This document shows, piece after piece, positions 1 to 8,585 of a stretch of DNA of 64,000 bases (position 1 is its first letter; each line of letters opens with the position of its first letter). Source of the DNA: Methylibium sp. NZG (lineage in GTDB: Bacteria > Pseudomonadota > Gammaproteobacteria > Burkholderiales > Burkholderiaceae_C); assembly GCA_001263235.1 (NCBI GenBank), contig LGRD01000018.1, forward strand, positions 146,917-210,916. The letters run 5' to 3'. The translations under genes were made by a program, and so were the position numbers. The notes beneath the pieces were generated by a model, which worked only from the letters and a program-made list of their open reading frames with translations, was not told where the DNA came from and did no database searches.

Positions 1-3000
1 AGCGGCTTGCAAGCCGCTGTGCGCACTGCAAGTGGGGGCGGGCTGGCGGCCGGAGAAGACGGGGTCTTTGCACATCCACCAGGCCCCCTTCCCGGCCTTC
101 CCCCAGCGGGGGAAGGAGGGGTCAGCGGGCCTTCAGGCCCAGTGCTCATCATTGGCTTCGACATGGGTGGCACGTCCACCGACGTGAGCCACTTCGCCGG
201 CGAATTCGAGCGCGCGTTCGAAACCCAGGTGGCCGGCGTGCGCATGCGCGCGCCGATGATGAGCATCCACACCGTGGCGGCCGGCGGCGGCTCGGTGCTG
301 AGCTTCGACGGCGCGCGTTTTCGCGCGGGGCCGCAGAGCGCGGGCGCCAACCCCGGGCCGGCGTGCTACCGGCGCGGTGGCCCGCTGGCGGTGACCGACG
401 CGAACGTGATGGTGGGCAAGCTGCAACCGGCGCACTTTCCCAAGGTGTTCGGCCCGCAGGGCAACGAGCCGCTCGACCGCGAGGTCGTGGTCGCGAGGTT
501 CACCGAGCTTGCCGCACAGATCGAACGCGACACCGGCACGCGCCGCACGCCCGAGGAGGTGGCCGAAGGCTTCATCGACATCGCCGTGGGCGCAATGGCC
601 AACGCGATCAAGAAGATCTCGGTCGCGCGCGGGTACGACGTGACGCGCTACACCTTGCAGTGCTTCGGCGGGGCCGGCGGCCAGCACGCTTGCCGCGTGG
701 CCGACGCGTTGGGCATGGGCCGCGTGTTCGCGCACCCGATGGCCGGTGTGCTGTCGGCTTACGGCATGGGCCTGGCCGACCAGAGCGTGATGCGCGAGGC
801 GGCCATCGAGCAGCGGCTGGCCGACGCGCTGCCTGCCGTGGCGCAGCGGCTCGACACACTGGCCGCTGAAGCCGAGGCGCAGTTGCTGCACCAGGGCGTG
901 AGCCGCGGGCGCCTGCACACGCACCGGCGCGTGCATGTGCGCTACGAGGGCACCGACTCGGCGCTGGTCGTGCCATTCGGAACGCTCGCTGAAATCGGTT
1001 CGGCCTTCGAAGCCGCCTACCGCCAGCGCTTTGCCTTCTTGATGCAGGAGCGCGCGTTGGTGGTGGAGGCGGTGTCGGTCGAAGCTGTCGGCGCGGGCGA
1101 CACCCCAGTGGAAGGGGTGCAACCAATGCGCTCACCACAGCCCGCGCCGGTGGCCGACACCGTGCGCCTGTTCAGCGGCGGGCGCTGGTGGGACGCCGCG
1201 TTGGTGCTGCGCGAGCAAGCCCTGCCGGGGCTCTTCATCGAAGGGCCGGCGATCATCGCCGAGCGCAACGCCACCACGGTGGTCGAACCCGGCTGGCGCG
1301 CGCGCGTGACCGCGCTCGACCACCTGGTGCTCGAACGCGTGCAGCCGCGCGACATGACGTTCGGCCAGCGCCGCGCGATCGGTACCACGGCCGACCCGGT
1401 GATGCTGGAGGTCTTCAACAATCTCTTCATGAACATCGCCGAGCAGATGGGGCTGCAACTGCAGAACACCGCGTACTCGGTCAACATCAAGGAGCGGCTC
1501 GACTTCTCGTGCGCGCTGTTCGACGCCCACGGCCACCTCATCGCCAATGCGCCCCACATGCCGGTGCACTTGGGCTCGATGAGCGAGTCGATCAAGACCG
1601 TGATCGCGCGCAATGCGGGGCGCATGCAGCCCGGGGATGTGTTCGTGCTGAACGATCCGTACCACGGCGGGACGCACCTGCCGGACGTGACGGTGGTGAC
1701 GCCCGTGTACCTGAACATCGGCGAAGCCGATCCGTCCTCTCCTTCCCCCGCTGGGGGAAGGTCGGGATGGGGGCGCGGTGGCACAGGAAGGCCCCCACCC
1801 CAACCCTCCCCCAGCGGGGGAGGGAGGCAACCCATCTTCTACGTCGGCTCGCGCGGCCACCACGCCGACATCGGCGGCGTGACCCCCGGCTCGATGCCAC
1901 CGTTCTCGACCCGCATCGAAGAAGAAGGTGTGCAGATCGACAACGTCAAGCTCGTCGAACAAGGCCGCCTGCGTGAAGCAGAGATGCTGGCGCTGCTGCA
2001 GGGCGGCCCACACCCGTCGCGCAACCCGCAGCAGAACCTGGCCGATTTGAAGGCGCAGATCGCCGCCAACGAGAAGGGCGTGCAGGAGCTGCGCAACATG
2101 GTGGCGCAGTTCGGCCTCGACGTGGTGCAGGCCTACATGCGCCATGTGCAGGACAACGCCGAAGAATCGGTGCGCCGCGTCATCACACGCCTGAAGGACG
2201 GCGCCTTCACGCTCGCGCTGGACAACGGCGCGCAGATCAGCGTGGCGATCCGCGTCAATGCAAGCGCCCGCACGGCCGTGATCGACTTCACCGGCACATC
2301 GGCGCAACTCACCAACAACTTCAACGCGCCCACCGCGGTGTGCATGGCGGCGGTGCTGTACGTGTTCCGCACGCTGGTGGGCGACGACATCCCGCTCAAT
2401 GCCGGCTGCCTGAAGCCGCTTCAGGTCGTCATCCCCGAAGGCTCGATGCTGAACCCGAACCACCCCGCTTCGGTGGTGGCCGGCAACGTCGAGACCTCCA
2501 CCTGCATCACCAACGCGCTGTACGGTGCGCTGGGCATCATGGCCGCCGGCCAGTGCACGATGAACAACTTCACCTTCGGCAACGCCCGCCACCAGTACTA
2601 CGAGACCATCTCCGGCGGCTCCGGCGCCGGCGCCTGGCTGGACGACGCGGGCCATCTCACAGGCGGTCTGGCCGGCGGCTTCCACGGCACCAGCGTCGTG
2701 CAGGCGCACATGACCAACTCGCGCCTGACCGACCCGGAGGTGCTCGAATTTCGCTTCCCCGTGCGGCTGGAGAGCTACGCCATCCGCACCGGCTCTGGCG
2801 GCGCCGGCCGCTGGCACGGCGGCGACGGTGGCGTGCGGCGCGTGCGCTTCCTGGAGCCGATGACGGCGTCGATCCTGTCCAACGGCCGCGTCGCAGGGGC
2901 GTTCGGCATGGCCGGCGGCGCGGCGGGTTTGCCCGGCATCAACCGCGTCGAGCGGGCCGACGGCAGCGTGGTGCCGCTCGGCCACATCGGCTCGGTGGAG

Positions 3001-3066
3001 GTGGGCGTGGGCGATGTGTTCGTTATCGAGACGCCGGGCGGCGGCGGCTACGGCGCACCGCAGTGA
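1..3066 (+). CDS. Hydantoinase A/B fusion (5-oxoprolinase-like), 5' end outside window
   Basis: This frame is open from the left edge and ends at TGA 3064-3066, so the N-terminal part of the HyuA domain lies upstream. The actin-fold ATP-binding motif GFDMGGTSTDVSH is at about nt 151-189. The HyuA half is followed from about nt 1390 by a complete HyuB half (DPVMLEVFNNLF, later SRGHHADIGG). Known fusions of about 1,200 residues hydrolyse 5-oxoproline or hydantoin-type rings using ATP, and eukaryotic 5-oxoprolinase has the same layout. The exact substrate cannot be read from sequence. Oddities: palindromic repeats lie inside the reading frame near nt 83-121 and nt 1738-1832, each leaving it open. 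The second adds roughly 30 residues just before the conserved HHADIGG block. Confidence 0.9.
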   Translation, partial: SGLQAAVRTASGGGLAAGEDGVFAHPPGPLPGLPPAGEGGVSGPSGPVLIIGFDMGGTSTDVSHFAGEFERAFETQVAGVRMRAPMMSIHTVAAGGGSVLSFDGARFRAGPQSAGANPGPACYRRGGPLAVTDANVMVGKLQPAHFPKVFGPQGNEPLDREVVVARFTELAAQIERDTGTRRTPEEVAEGFIDIAVGAMANAIKKISVARGYDVTRYTLQCFGGAGGQHACRVADALGMGRVFAHPMAGVLSAYGMGLADQSVMREAAIEQRLADALPAVAQRLDTLAAEAEAQLLHQGVSRGRLHTHRRVHVRYEGTDSALVVPFGTLAEIGSAFEAAYRQRFAFLMQERALVVEAVSVEAVGAGDTPVEGVQPMRSPQPAPVADTVRLFSGGRWWDAALVLREQALPGLFIEGPAIIAERNATTVVEPGWRARVTALDHLVLERVQPRDMTFGQRRAIGTTADPVMLEVFNNLFMNIAEQMGLQLQNTAYSVNIKERLDFSCALFDAHGHLIANAPHMPVHLGSMSESIKTVIARNAGRMQPGDVFVLNDPYHGGTHLPDVTVVTPVYLNIGEADPSSPSPAGGRSGWGRGGTGRPPPQPSPSGGGRQPIFYVGSRGHHADIGGVTPGSMPPFSTRIEEEGVQIDNVKLVEQGRLREAEMLALLQGGPHPSRNPQQNLADLKAQIAANEKGVQELRNMVAQFGLDVVQAYMRHVQDNAEESVRRVITRLKDGAFTLALDNGAQISVAIRVNASARTAVIDFTGTSAQLTNNFNAPTAVCMAAVLYVFRTLVGDDIPLNAGCLKPLQVVIPEGSMLNPNHPASVVAGNVETSTCITNALYGALGIMAAGQCTMNNFTFGNARHQYYETISGGSGAGAWLDDAGHLTGGLAGGFHGTSVVQAHMTNSRLTDPEVLEFRFPVRLESYAIRTGSGGAGRWHGGDGGVRRVRFLEPMTASILSNGRVAGAFGMAGGAAGLPGINRVERADGSVVPLGHIGSVEVGVGDVFVIETPGGGGYGAPQ
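83..121. repeat. Palindromic repeat, family A, inside the HyuA frame
   Basis: A G/C-rich palindrome with core TTCCCCCAGCGGGGGAA, preceded by a C-rich arm. It matches, in the same orientation, the second copy at 1788-1832 and is inverted relative to 32796-32835. It sits just upstream of the conserved GFDMGGTSTD motif, where related proteins have a short SGPAGG-type segment, and encodes a Pro/Gly-rich stretch in frame. Confidence 0.75.
1738..1832. repeat. Inverted pair of palindromic repeats (family A) inside the HyuB frame
   Basis: Two copies of the family A element in head-to-head orientation: 1738-1776 with core TTCCCCCGCTGGGGGAA, and 1788-1832 with core CTCCCCCAGCGGGGGAG. They are separated by about a dozen bases, like a bacterial interspersed mosaic (BIME-type) unit. 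The unit encodes a Pro/Ser/Gly/Arg-rich segment between the conserved blocks VVTPVYL and YVGSRGHHADIGG, without shifting the frame. Confidence 0.8.
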
Positions 3067-3323
3067 TTGAAAGGTTCGAGGCGCTGGCTGCAATGACCCC
3101 GGCCGCCTCAAGGCCGTGCGAGCTGCCCGCGGCGCGCTGTTCGGCAGAATCCGGTCGCATCCGGACTGCAGCCGGCATGCTTGGCCGCGAGGCGGCGGGC
3201 GTGCCGGTGTAAGGATTGCTGCCACCAGGCGACCCAGGGCGTCGTCTCGCGAATACTGCGCGGACGACCTGTCGCCTCTGTTTGTCGTTCAGTTTTCACC
3301 CACGTCCCACCGAAGGAGTTTTC

Positions 3324-3596
3324 ATGAACCAACGCCTCGTTCTGTCGTCTGCCCTGGCCTCCGTGCTCGCCATGGGCCTGGTCTCGCAAGCCACTGCACA
3401 AGACAAGAAGGAAAAGTGCTACGGCATCGCCAAGGCCGGCCAGAACGACTGCGGCAACCTGGCGGGCACGCACTCCTGCGCCGGCCAGTCCAAGGTAGAC
3501 AACGACATCGGCGAGTGGAAGTACGTCGCCACCGGCACCTGCAAACAGATGGGTGGCAAGTCGGCCGAAGAAGCCAAGGCGGCGATGAAGAAGTGA
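3324..3596 (+). CDS. bufA1: BufA1-type bufferin precursor (DUF2282), periplasmic
   Basis: A 90-residue precursor; ATG 3324 follows a good GAAGGAG site at 3312-3318. Residues 1-26 are a Sec signal peptide ending ATAQ. The mature part has four cysteines (32, 43, 52, 73) in the family pattern: [18 protein letters not shown], then WKYVATGTC. In recently described relatives (bufferins, Caulobacter), an MNIO enzyme modifies core cysteines to give an exported copper-binding peptide that protects against excess copper. The stop overlaps the start of the DUF692 gene by one base (TGATG), so the two are almost certainly co-translated. Function is inferred from family and synteny. Confidence 0.87.
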   Translation: MNQRLVLSSALASVLAMGLVSQATAQDKKEKCYGIAKAGQNDCGNLAGTHSCAGQSKVDNDIGEWKYVATGTCKQMGGKSAEEAKAAMKK

Positions 3597-4717
3597 TGGC
3601 GATGGCGCCGGCCGCAGGAGCCGGTGCTGCTTCGGCGGCGTTGGACACCGCCGTCCTCGTGGCGCGCGGCCACAGGCCTGCGGAGCATGCGCGAGCCGCT
3701 GCCACCAGCCACGTCGGCATCGGCCTGCGCCAGCCGCACTACGCGCAGGTGCTGGGCGAAGCGCCGCCGCTGGGCTTCGTCGAAGTCCACTCCGAAAACT
3801 TCTTCGCCGACGGCGGCGCCGCGCTCGGCGTGCTCCACGAGGTGCGCGAGCGCTACGCGGTCAGCCTGCACGGCGTCGGCCTCGGGTTGGGTTCGATGGC
3901 GGGCGTCGACGGCTGGCACCTCGACCGGCTGGAGCGGCTGGTGAATCGCATCGAGCCGGTGCGCGTGTCGGACCATGCGTGCTTTGCGCGGGCCACGCTT
4001 GCGCTTGCTGGGCCGGGGCACGCCGTCGTGCATGGCAACGACCTGCTGCCGATCGCCTTCACCACCGCCGCGCTGGACGCGATGGTTTCCAACGTCTCGC
4101 AGGTGCAAGAGCGCCTGCGCCGCCCGATGCTGGTGGAAAACCTGTCGGCCTACCTGTCGTTTCGCACCGGGCCCGACGACGAACCGATGGGCGAGCCGCA
4201 GTTCTTTGCCGAACTGTGCCGCCGCGCCGGCTGCGGCATGCTGCTCGACGTGAACAACCTGATGGTGAATGCACTGAATGCGCTGAATCCGCTCAGCGAG
4301 GCGGCCGACGCCGCGGGCGGTGCGCCGACCCTCGCGCGTCACCTTGAGCGCGACCTTCAGCGCGACCTTCAGCGCGACCTTGAGCGCGCCAGCGTGCTCC
4401 GCCGCAGCCCGCTGCAACACTGCTGCGACTTCATCGACGCGCTGCCGCCCGGCATCGTTGGCGAAGTCCACGTGGCCGGCTTCTGCGACACCGAGCGCGG
4501 CCTGGTGATCGACGACCACGGCAGCTGCGTGCGCGCCGACGTGTGGCGCGTGTACGAACATGCGCTGCGCCGCTTCGGCCCACTGCCCACGCTGGTGGAG
4601 TGGGACACCGACCTGCCCGCGCTCGACGTGTTGCTGGGCGAGGCCGCGCACGCCGCTGCCTTGCAGCGCGAGGTGTGCCGAACGAGCGCCGCTTTTCGGC
4701 CAGCGGCTTGCCCGTGA
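3596..4717 (+). CDS. bufB: MNIO-family (DUF692) multinuclear iron oxidase, BufB
   Basis: 373 residues starting at ATG 3596, which overlaps the bufA1 stop. TIM-barrel metal-ligand motifs are present in family order: VHSEN (64-68), LHGVG (91-95), SDHACF (125-130), LVENLSAY (179-186), LDVNN (217-221), EVHVAGF (290-296), DDHG (306-309) and EWDTD (335-339). MNIOs are iron enzymes that modify cysteines of ribosomal peptides, and the adjacent bufA1 is the evident substrate. Oddity: between the LDVNN and EVH motifs is an extra charged loop of QRDL/ERDL repeats (about 249-266), made by four tandem 12-bp units. A longer upstream frame exists, but it would overlap all of bufA1 and lacks family similarity. 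Confidence 0.9.
   Translation: MAMAPAAGAGAASAALDTAVLVARGHRPAEHARAAATSHVGIGLRQPHYAQVLGEAPPLGFVEVHSENFFADGGAALGVLHEVRERYAVSLHGVGLGLGSMAGVDGWHLDRLERLVNRIEPVRVSDHACFARATLALAGPGHAVVHGNDLLPIAFTTAALDAMVSNVSQVQERLRRPMLVENLSAYLSFRTGPDDEPMGEPQFFAELCRRAGCGMLLDVNNLMVNALNALNPLSEAADAAGGAPTLARHLERDLQRDLQRDLERASVLRRSPLQHCCDFIDALPPGIVGEVHVAGFCDTERGLVIDDHGSCVRADVWRVYEHALRRFGPLPTLVEWDTDLPALDVLLGEAAHAAALQREVCRTSAAFRPAACP
4341..4388 (+). repeat. Four tandem 12-bp repeats inside bufB
   Basis: Units ACCTTGAGCGCG, ACCTTCAGCGCG, ACCTTCAGCGCG and ACCTTGAGCGCG lie end to end. They encode the Arg/Asp/Leu/Gln-Glu loop. Because the unit is a multiple of three, copy-number change would lengthen or shorten a surface loop without a frameshift. 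Confidence 0.9.
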
Positions 4718-4751
4718 GGTGCGCCCCAGTGTTGGCCTGCGAGCGCCCACG

Positions 4752-5546
4752 GTGAGCGCCGCCACCGAAGCGCAGCGCCAGCAGGCCCTTCTCGCCGCGC
4801 TGTGCGGGAGCGCCGACGACGCCCTGCGGCCGCTGCTGCAACAAAGCGGCGCGCGTGCGGCGCACGGCCTGGCCGCGTATCGCGCGAACGCAGCCGCGCT
4901 GGCCGACCGTGCGCTCGCGGCGGTTTTCGGCACCGTGCAAGCCATGTTGGGCGCCGACCAGTTCAAGCACCTCGCGCAAGCGTTCTGGCGTGCCTGCCCG
5001 CCCGAGCGGGGCGACTTGGGCGAGTGGGGCGCCGACTTCCCCGCCTGGCTGCAAGCCCACGCGGCCTTCGGCGACTGGCCGTACCTCGGCGACTGTGCCC
5101 GGCTCGACTGGGCGCTGCACCGCTGCGAACGCGCCGCTGACGCCGAGTTCGATGCGGCCTCGCTCGGCCTGCTGGAAAGCGCCGACCCCGAGCACCTGTG
5201 CATCGAGCTGATGCCGGGCACCGCCGCGCTCGCATCGGCATGGCCGCTGGCGACGATCCACCGCGCGCACCGCGCCGACCCGGCCGACGCGCCTGCCGCC
5301 TTCGCCGACGTGCGCGCCGCGCTCGCCGCCGGGCAGGGCGAGGCGGTGCTGGTGGCGCGCAGCGGTTGGCGCGCCCGCGTGCACGCGGTGGACGCGCAGA
5401 CGCTCGCGTGGACACAGGCGCTGCTGGCCGGCGTGGCGATCGCCCGCGCGCTGGCGCAGTCCGGCGACGGCTTCGACTTCGGCGCGTGGCTGGCGTGGGC
5501 GCTGCGCGAAGGGGCCTTGAAAGAAGTGCGCCGCCTCGGCGACTGA
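4752..5546 (+). CDS. bufC: DUF2063 putative DNA-binding-domain protein, BufC partner of BufB
   Basis: 264 residues from GTG 4752; an in-frame GTG at 4719, right after bufB, is an alternative that adds 11 residues. The N-terminal helical domain (AAYRANAAALADRALAAVF, then WRACPPERGDLGEW) is the DUF2063 domain that accompanies DUF692 enzymes and, in related systems, delivers the precursor peptide to the oxidase. The annotation 'DNA-binding' is historical; a peptide-recognition role fits the context better. It closes the bufA1-bufB-bufC operon. No DoxX-type bufD follows. Confidence 0.85.
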   Translation: MSAATEAQRQQALLAALCGSADDALRPLLQQSGARAAHGLAAYRANAAALADRALAAVFGTVQAMLGADQFKHLAQAFWRACPPERGDLGEWGADFPAWLQAHAAFGDWPYLGDCARLDWALHRCERAADAEFDAASLGLLESADPEHLCIELMPGTAALASAWPLATIHRAHRADPADAPAAFADVRAALAAGQGEAVLVARSGWRARVHAVDAQTLAWTQALLAGVAIARALAQSGDGFDFGAWLAWALREGALKEVRRLGD

Positions 5547-5701
5547 CTGGCAGCGCGCTCGCAGCCAGAGGCGGTGTCGGTCAGCCGCGGCTGCGGCTGC
5601 ATGCGGCGGCCGTGGTATGAACCGGACGCAGCCGACACCGAACCTCCAGCCCCGCCCCTCCTTCGCCCCTCCTCGCGCTTTTTCATCGCACCAAGAAGCC
5701 C

Positions 5702-6310
5702 ATGCTCGACCGCCTGGCCATCGACCTGCTCCGCCCCGCGCTCATGCGCGTGGCCCGCGCCTCGGCGCGGGTGGGCCTGCACGCCGATCAGGTCACGCTG
5801 ATCGGCTTTGCCATCGGCCTCGGCGCGGCCGGCGCGATTGCCGCGCAGCACTACCTCCTGGGCCTGGCGCTGCTGCTGACCAGCCGCCTGTGCGACGGGA
5901 TCGACGGCGCCCTCGCGCGGTTGAGCCAGCCCACCGACCGCGGCGCGTTCCTCGACATCACGCTCGACTTCCTGTTCTACGCAGCCATCCCGCTTGCCTT
6001 CGCGTGGGCCGACCCTGCGGACAACGCACTCGCCGCCGCGGTGCTGTTGGCTGCGTTCGTCGGCACCGCCAGCAGCTTCCTAGCCTTCTCGGTGCTCGCG
6101 GCCAAACGTGGCTTGACGAGCACGGCCTACCCGAGCAAAGGCATCTACTACCTGGGCGGCTTGACCGAGGCGACCGAGACCATCGTGTGTTTTGCGGCCA
6201 TGTGCCTGTGGCCCGCATACTTCCCACAGTTGGCGATGGTGTTTGCGGCGCTGTGCGGGCTGACGATTGCAACGCGGCTGTGGGCCGGCTGGCAGGTGCT
6301 GTCGCAGTAA
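5702..6310 (+). CDS. CDP-alcohol phosphatidyltransferase family membrane protein
   Basis: 202 residues starting at ATG 5702. It carries the family signature DG-x2-AR-x(n)-G-x3-D-x3-D (DGALAR ... GAFLDITLD, about residues 66-88), which binds the metal and the CDP group. Several hydrophobic segments predict an integral inner-membrane enzyme. Such enzymes transfer a phosphatidyl group to an alcohol acceptor; the acceptor cannot be told here. It is first in a same-strand run with the VTT/flavoprotein fusion (89-bp gap) and the DUF3047 gene. Confidence 0.88.
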   Translation: MLDRLAIDLLRPALMRVARASARVGLHADQVTLIGFAIGLGAAGAIAAQHYLLGLALLLTSRLCDGIDGALARLSQPTDRGAFLDITLDFLFYAAIPLAFAWADPADNALAAAVLLAAFVGTASSFLAFSVLAAKRGLTSTAYPSKGIYYLGGLTEATETIVCFAAMCLWPAYFPQLAMVFAALCGLTIATRLWAGWQVLSQ

Positions 6311-6399
6311 CGCCGCCCCGGCCAGCGCGACCCAACCGCGCAGGCCACGGCTCGATCGAGCGTGTGAACTTCCCAGCCACGACAACAAGAGGACTCCCC

Positions 6400-8574
6400 A
6401 TGTCACGCCGCAAACTGCTTCTGACCGGTGCGTTGATCGTGCTGGTCGGCGCGTTCTTCTGGTTTGATCTGGGCCGGTTCCTCAGCCTGGACTACCTCAA
6501 GCAGCGCCAGGCCGGCTTCGAGGCGTTGTACGCCGAGCGGCCGCTGCAGGTGATCGGCGCGTTCTTCGCCGTGTATGTGGCGGTGGCGGCGCTGTCGCTG
6601 CCAGGTGCCGCGATCCTGACGCTGGCCGGTGGCTCGATCTTCGGGCTGGTCGTGGGCACGGTGATCGTGTCGTTCGCGTCGAGCATCGGCGCCACGCTGG
6701 CCTTTCTGGCCTCGCGCTATGTGTTGGGCGACAGCGTGCGCGCGCGCTTTGCGCAGCGGTTGGCCGAGATCGACAAGGGCGTCGCCAAGGACGGCGCGTT
6801 CTATCTGTTCACGCTGCGCCTGGTGCCGCTGGTGCCGTTCTTCGTCATCAACCTGGTGATGGGGCTCACGCGCATCAAGACCGGCGTGTACTACTTCGCC
6901 AGTCAGCTCGGCATGCTCGCCGGTACGGTGGTGTACGTGAACGCGGGCACGCAACTGGCGCAGATCGACTCGCTGCGCGGCATCTTGTCGCCGGGGCTCG
7001 TCGGCTCGTTCGTGTTGCTCGGCCTCTTTCCGCTCATCGCCAAGAAGATCGTCGACGTGATCCAGGGCCGCAAGGTCTATGCAAAGTGGGCGCACCTGAA
7101 GCCCAAAACCTTCGACCGCAACCTCGTCGTCATCGGCGCCGGTGCGGCGGGCCTGGTCACCAGCTACATCGCCGCGGTCGTCAAGGCCCGGGTCACGCTG
7201 ATCGAGAGCCACAAGATGGGTGGCGACTGCCTGAACTACGGCTGCGTGCCGAGCAAGGCGCTCATCAGGACAGCCACGCTGGTGCGGCAGATGAAGCACT
7301 CGGCCGACTACGGCATCGCTCGGGTTGATGCCACCTTCAGCTTTGCCGACGTGATGGACCGCATCGCCCGCGTGGTGCGCGAGATCGAGCCACACGACTC
7401 GGTCGAGCGCTACACCGGCCTGGGCGTGGACGTGGTGCAGGGCTACGCGAAAGTGGTGAACCCTTGGACGGTGCAGATCGACCTGGGCGAGGGTCGGATG
7501 CAGACGCTGACGACGAAGAGCATCGTCATCGCCACCGGCGCGATGCCCTTCGTGCCGCCGCTGCCGGGGCTGGACGAGGTGGGCCACCTCACCAGCGACA
7601 CGCTCTGGGGCCTGCGCGAGTTGCCGAAGCGCCTGGTGGTGCTGGGCGGCGGGCCGATCGGCTGCGAATTGGCACAGAGCTTTGCGCGGCTGGGCTCGCA
7701 GGTCACGCAGGTGGAGATGCTGCCGCGCGTGATGGTGCGTGAGGACGAGGAAGTCTCGGCCCTCGCGCGCGCGGCGCTGGAGGCCGATGGCGTGCGCGTG
7801 CTGACGGGGCACAAGGCACTGCGCTGTGTGAAGGAAACAGGGCCGGACGGCGATCGCAAGTTCATCGTGCTCGATCACGCGGGCACCGAGTTGCGCGTCG
7901 AGTTCGACCAGTTGCTGTGCGCCGTCGGCCGCGTGGCGCGGCTCAAGGGGTATGGCTTGGAGGAGCTCGGCATCCTCGACCCGAACAAGCCGAGCCGCAC
8001 GATCGAGACCAACGAATACTTGCAGACGATCTACCCCAACATCCTCGCTGCCGGCGACGTGGCCGGCCCGTACCAATTCACGCACGTCGCCGCACACCAG
8101 GCGTGGTACGCCGCGGTCAACGGCCTGTTCGGCACGTTCAAGAAATTCAAGGCGGACTATTCGGTGATCCCGTGGGCCACCTTCATCGACCCCGAGGTCG
8201 CGCGCGTGGGCCTGAACGAGCAAGAAGCGAAAGAAAAAGGCGTGGCCTACGAGGTGACCAAGTACGGCATCGACGACCTCGACCGCGCGATTGCCGACAG
8301 CGCCGCCCACGGCTTGGTGAAGGTGCTGACGGTGCCGGGCAAGGACACCATCCTGGGCGTGACCATCGTCGGCGCGCATGCCGGCGACCTGCTGGCCGAG
8401 TACGTGCTGGCCATGCGCCACGGGCTGGGGCTGAACAAGATCCTCGGCACCATCCACACCTACCCGACGATGGCCGAGGCCAACAAGTACGCCGCCGGTG
8501 AATGGAAGCGCAACCACCAGCCGAAGCGATTGCTCGAATGGGTGGGGCGGTTTCACGCGTGGCGGCGCGGCTGA
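6400..8574 (+). CDS. Fused TVP38/TMEM64 (VTT/DedA-like) membrane domain and FAD-dependent disulfide oxidoreductase
   Basis: 724 residues from ATG 6400, with AAGAGG upstream. Residues 1-235 form a VTT-domain membrane module (hydrophobic helices, GGSIFGLVVGT, LRLVPLVPFF). From about 242 there is a complete class I pyridine nucleotide-disulfide oxidoreductase: FAD site VVIGAGAAGLV, redox pair GGDCLNYGCVPSK (CxxxxC), NAD(P)H site VVLGGGPIGCE, second FAD motif LAAGDVAG, and a dimerisation domain ending TIHTYPTMAEAN. It resembles mercuric reductase or dihydrolipoamide dehydrogenase but lacks a heavy-metal-associated domain and a vicinal C-terminal Cys pair. The fusion suggests membrane-tethered electron transfer; the substrate is unknown. 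Confidence 0.9.
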   Translation: MSRRKLLLTGALIVLVGAFFWFDLGRFLSLDYLKQRQAGFEALYAERPLQVIGAFFAVYVAVAALSLPGAAILTLAGGSIFGLVVGTVIVSFASSIGATLAFLASRYVLGDSVRARFAQRLAEIDKGVAKDGAFYLFTLRLVPLVPFFVINLVMGLTRIKTGVYYFASQLGMLAGTVVYVNAGTQLAQIDSLRGILSPGLVGSFVLLGLFPLIAKKIVDVIQGRKVYAKWAHLKPKTFDRNLVVIGAGAAGLVTSYIAAVVKARVTLIESHKMGGDCLNYGCVPSKALIRTATLVRQMKHSADYGIARVDATFSFADVMDRIARVVREIEPHDSVERYTGLGVDVVQGYAKVVNPWTVQIDLGEGRMQTLTTKSIVIATGAMPFVPPLPGLDEVGHLTSDTLWGLRELPKRLVVLGGGPIGCELAQSFARLGSQVTQVEMLPRVMVREDEEVSALARAALEADGVRVLTGHKALRCVKETGPDGDRKFIVLDHAGTELRVEFDQLLCAVGRVARLKGYGLEELGILDPNKPSRTIETNEYLQTIYPNILAAGDVAGPYQFTHVAAHQAWYAAVNGLFGTFKKFKADYSVIPWATFIDPEVARVGLNEQEAKEKGVAYEVTKYGIDDLDRAIADSAAHGLVKVLTVPGKDTILGVTIVGAHAGDLLAEYVLAMRHGLGLNKILGTIHTYPTMAEANKYAAGEWKRNHQPKRLLEWVGRFHAWRRG

Positions 8575-8585
8575 GGGAGGAGTGC

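Noticed and set aside
1132..3225. Long minus-strand frame opposite the hydantoinase gene
   Set aside because: Composition (His/Arg/Ala-rich, no motifs) is typical of shadow frames in high-GC DNA; the + strand encodes a conserved enzyme.
3208..3246. ECF-sigma-like promoter (TGTAAGG ... CGTC) before bufA1
   Set aside because: About 25 bases separate the two boxes, too far for an ECF promoter (about 16-17). No better pair was found.
3419..5851. 810-codon minus-strand frame across the buf cassette
   Set aside because: It runs opposite three well-supported, overlapping genes and has no recognisable domain.
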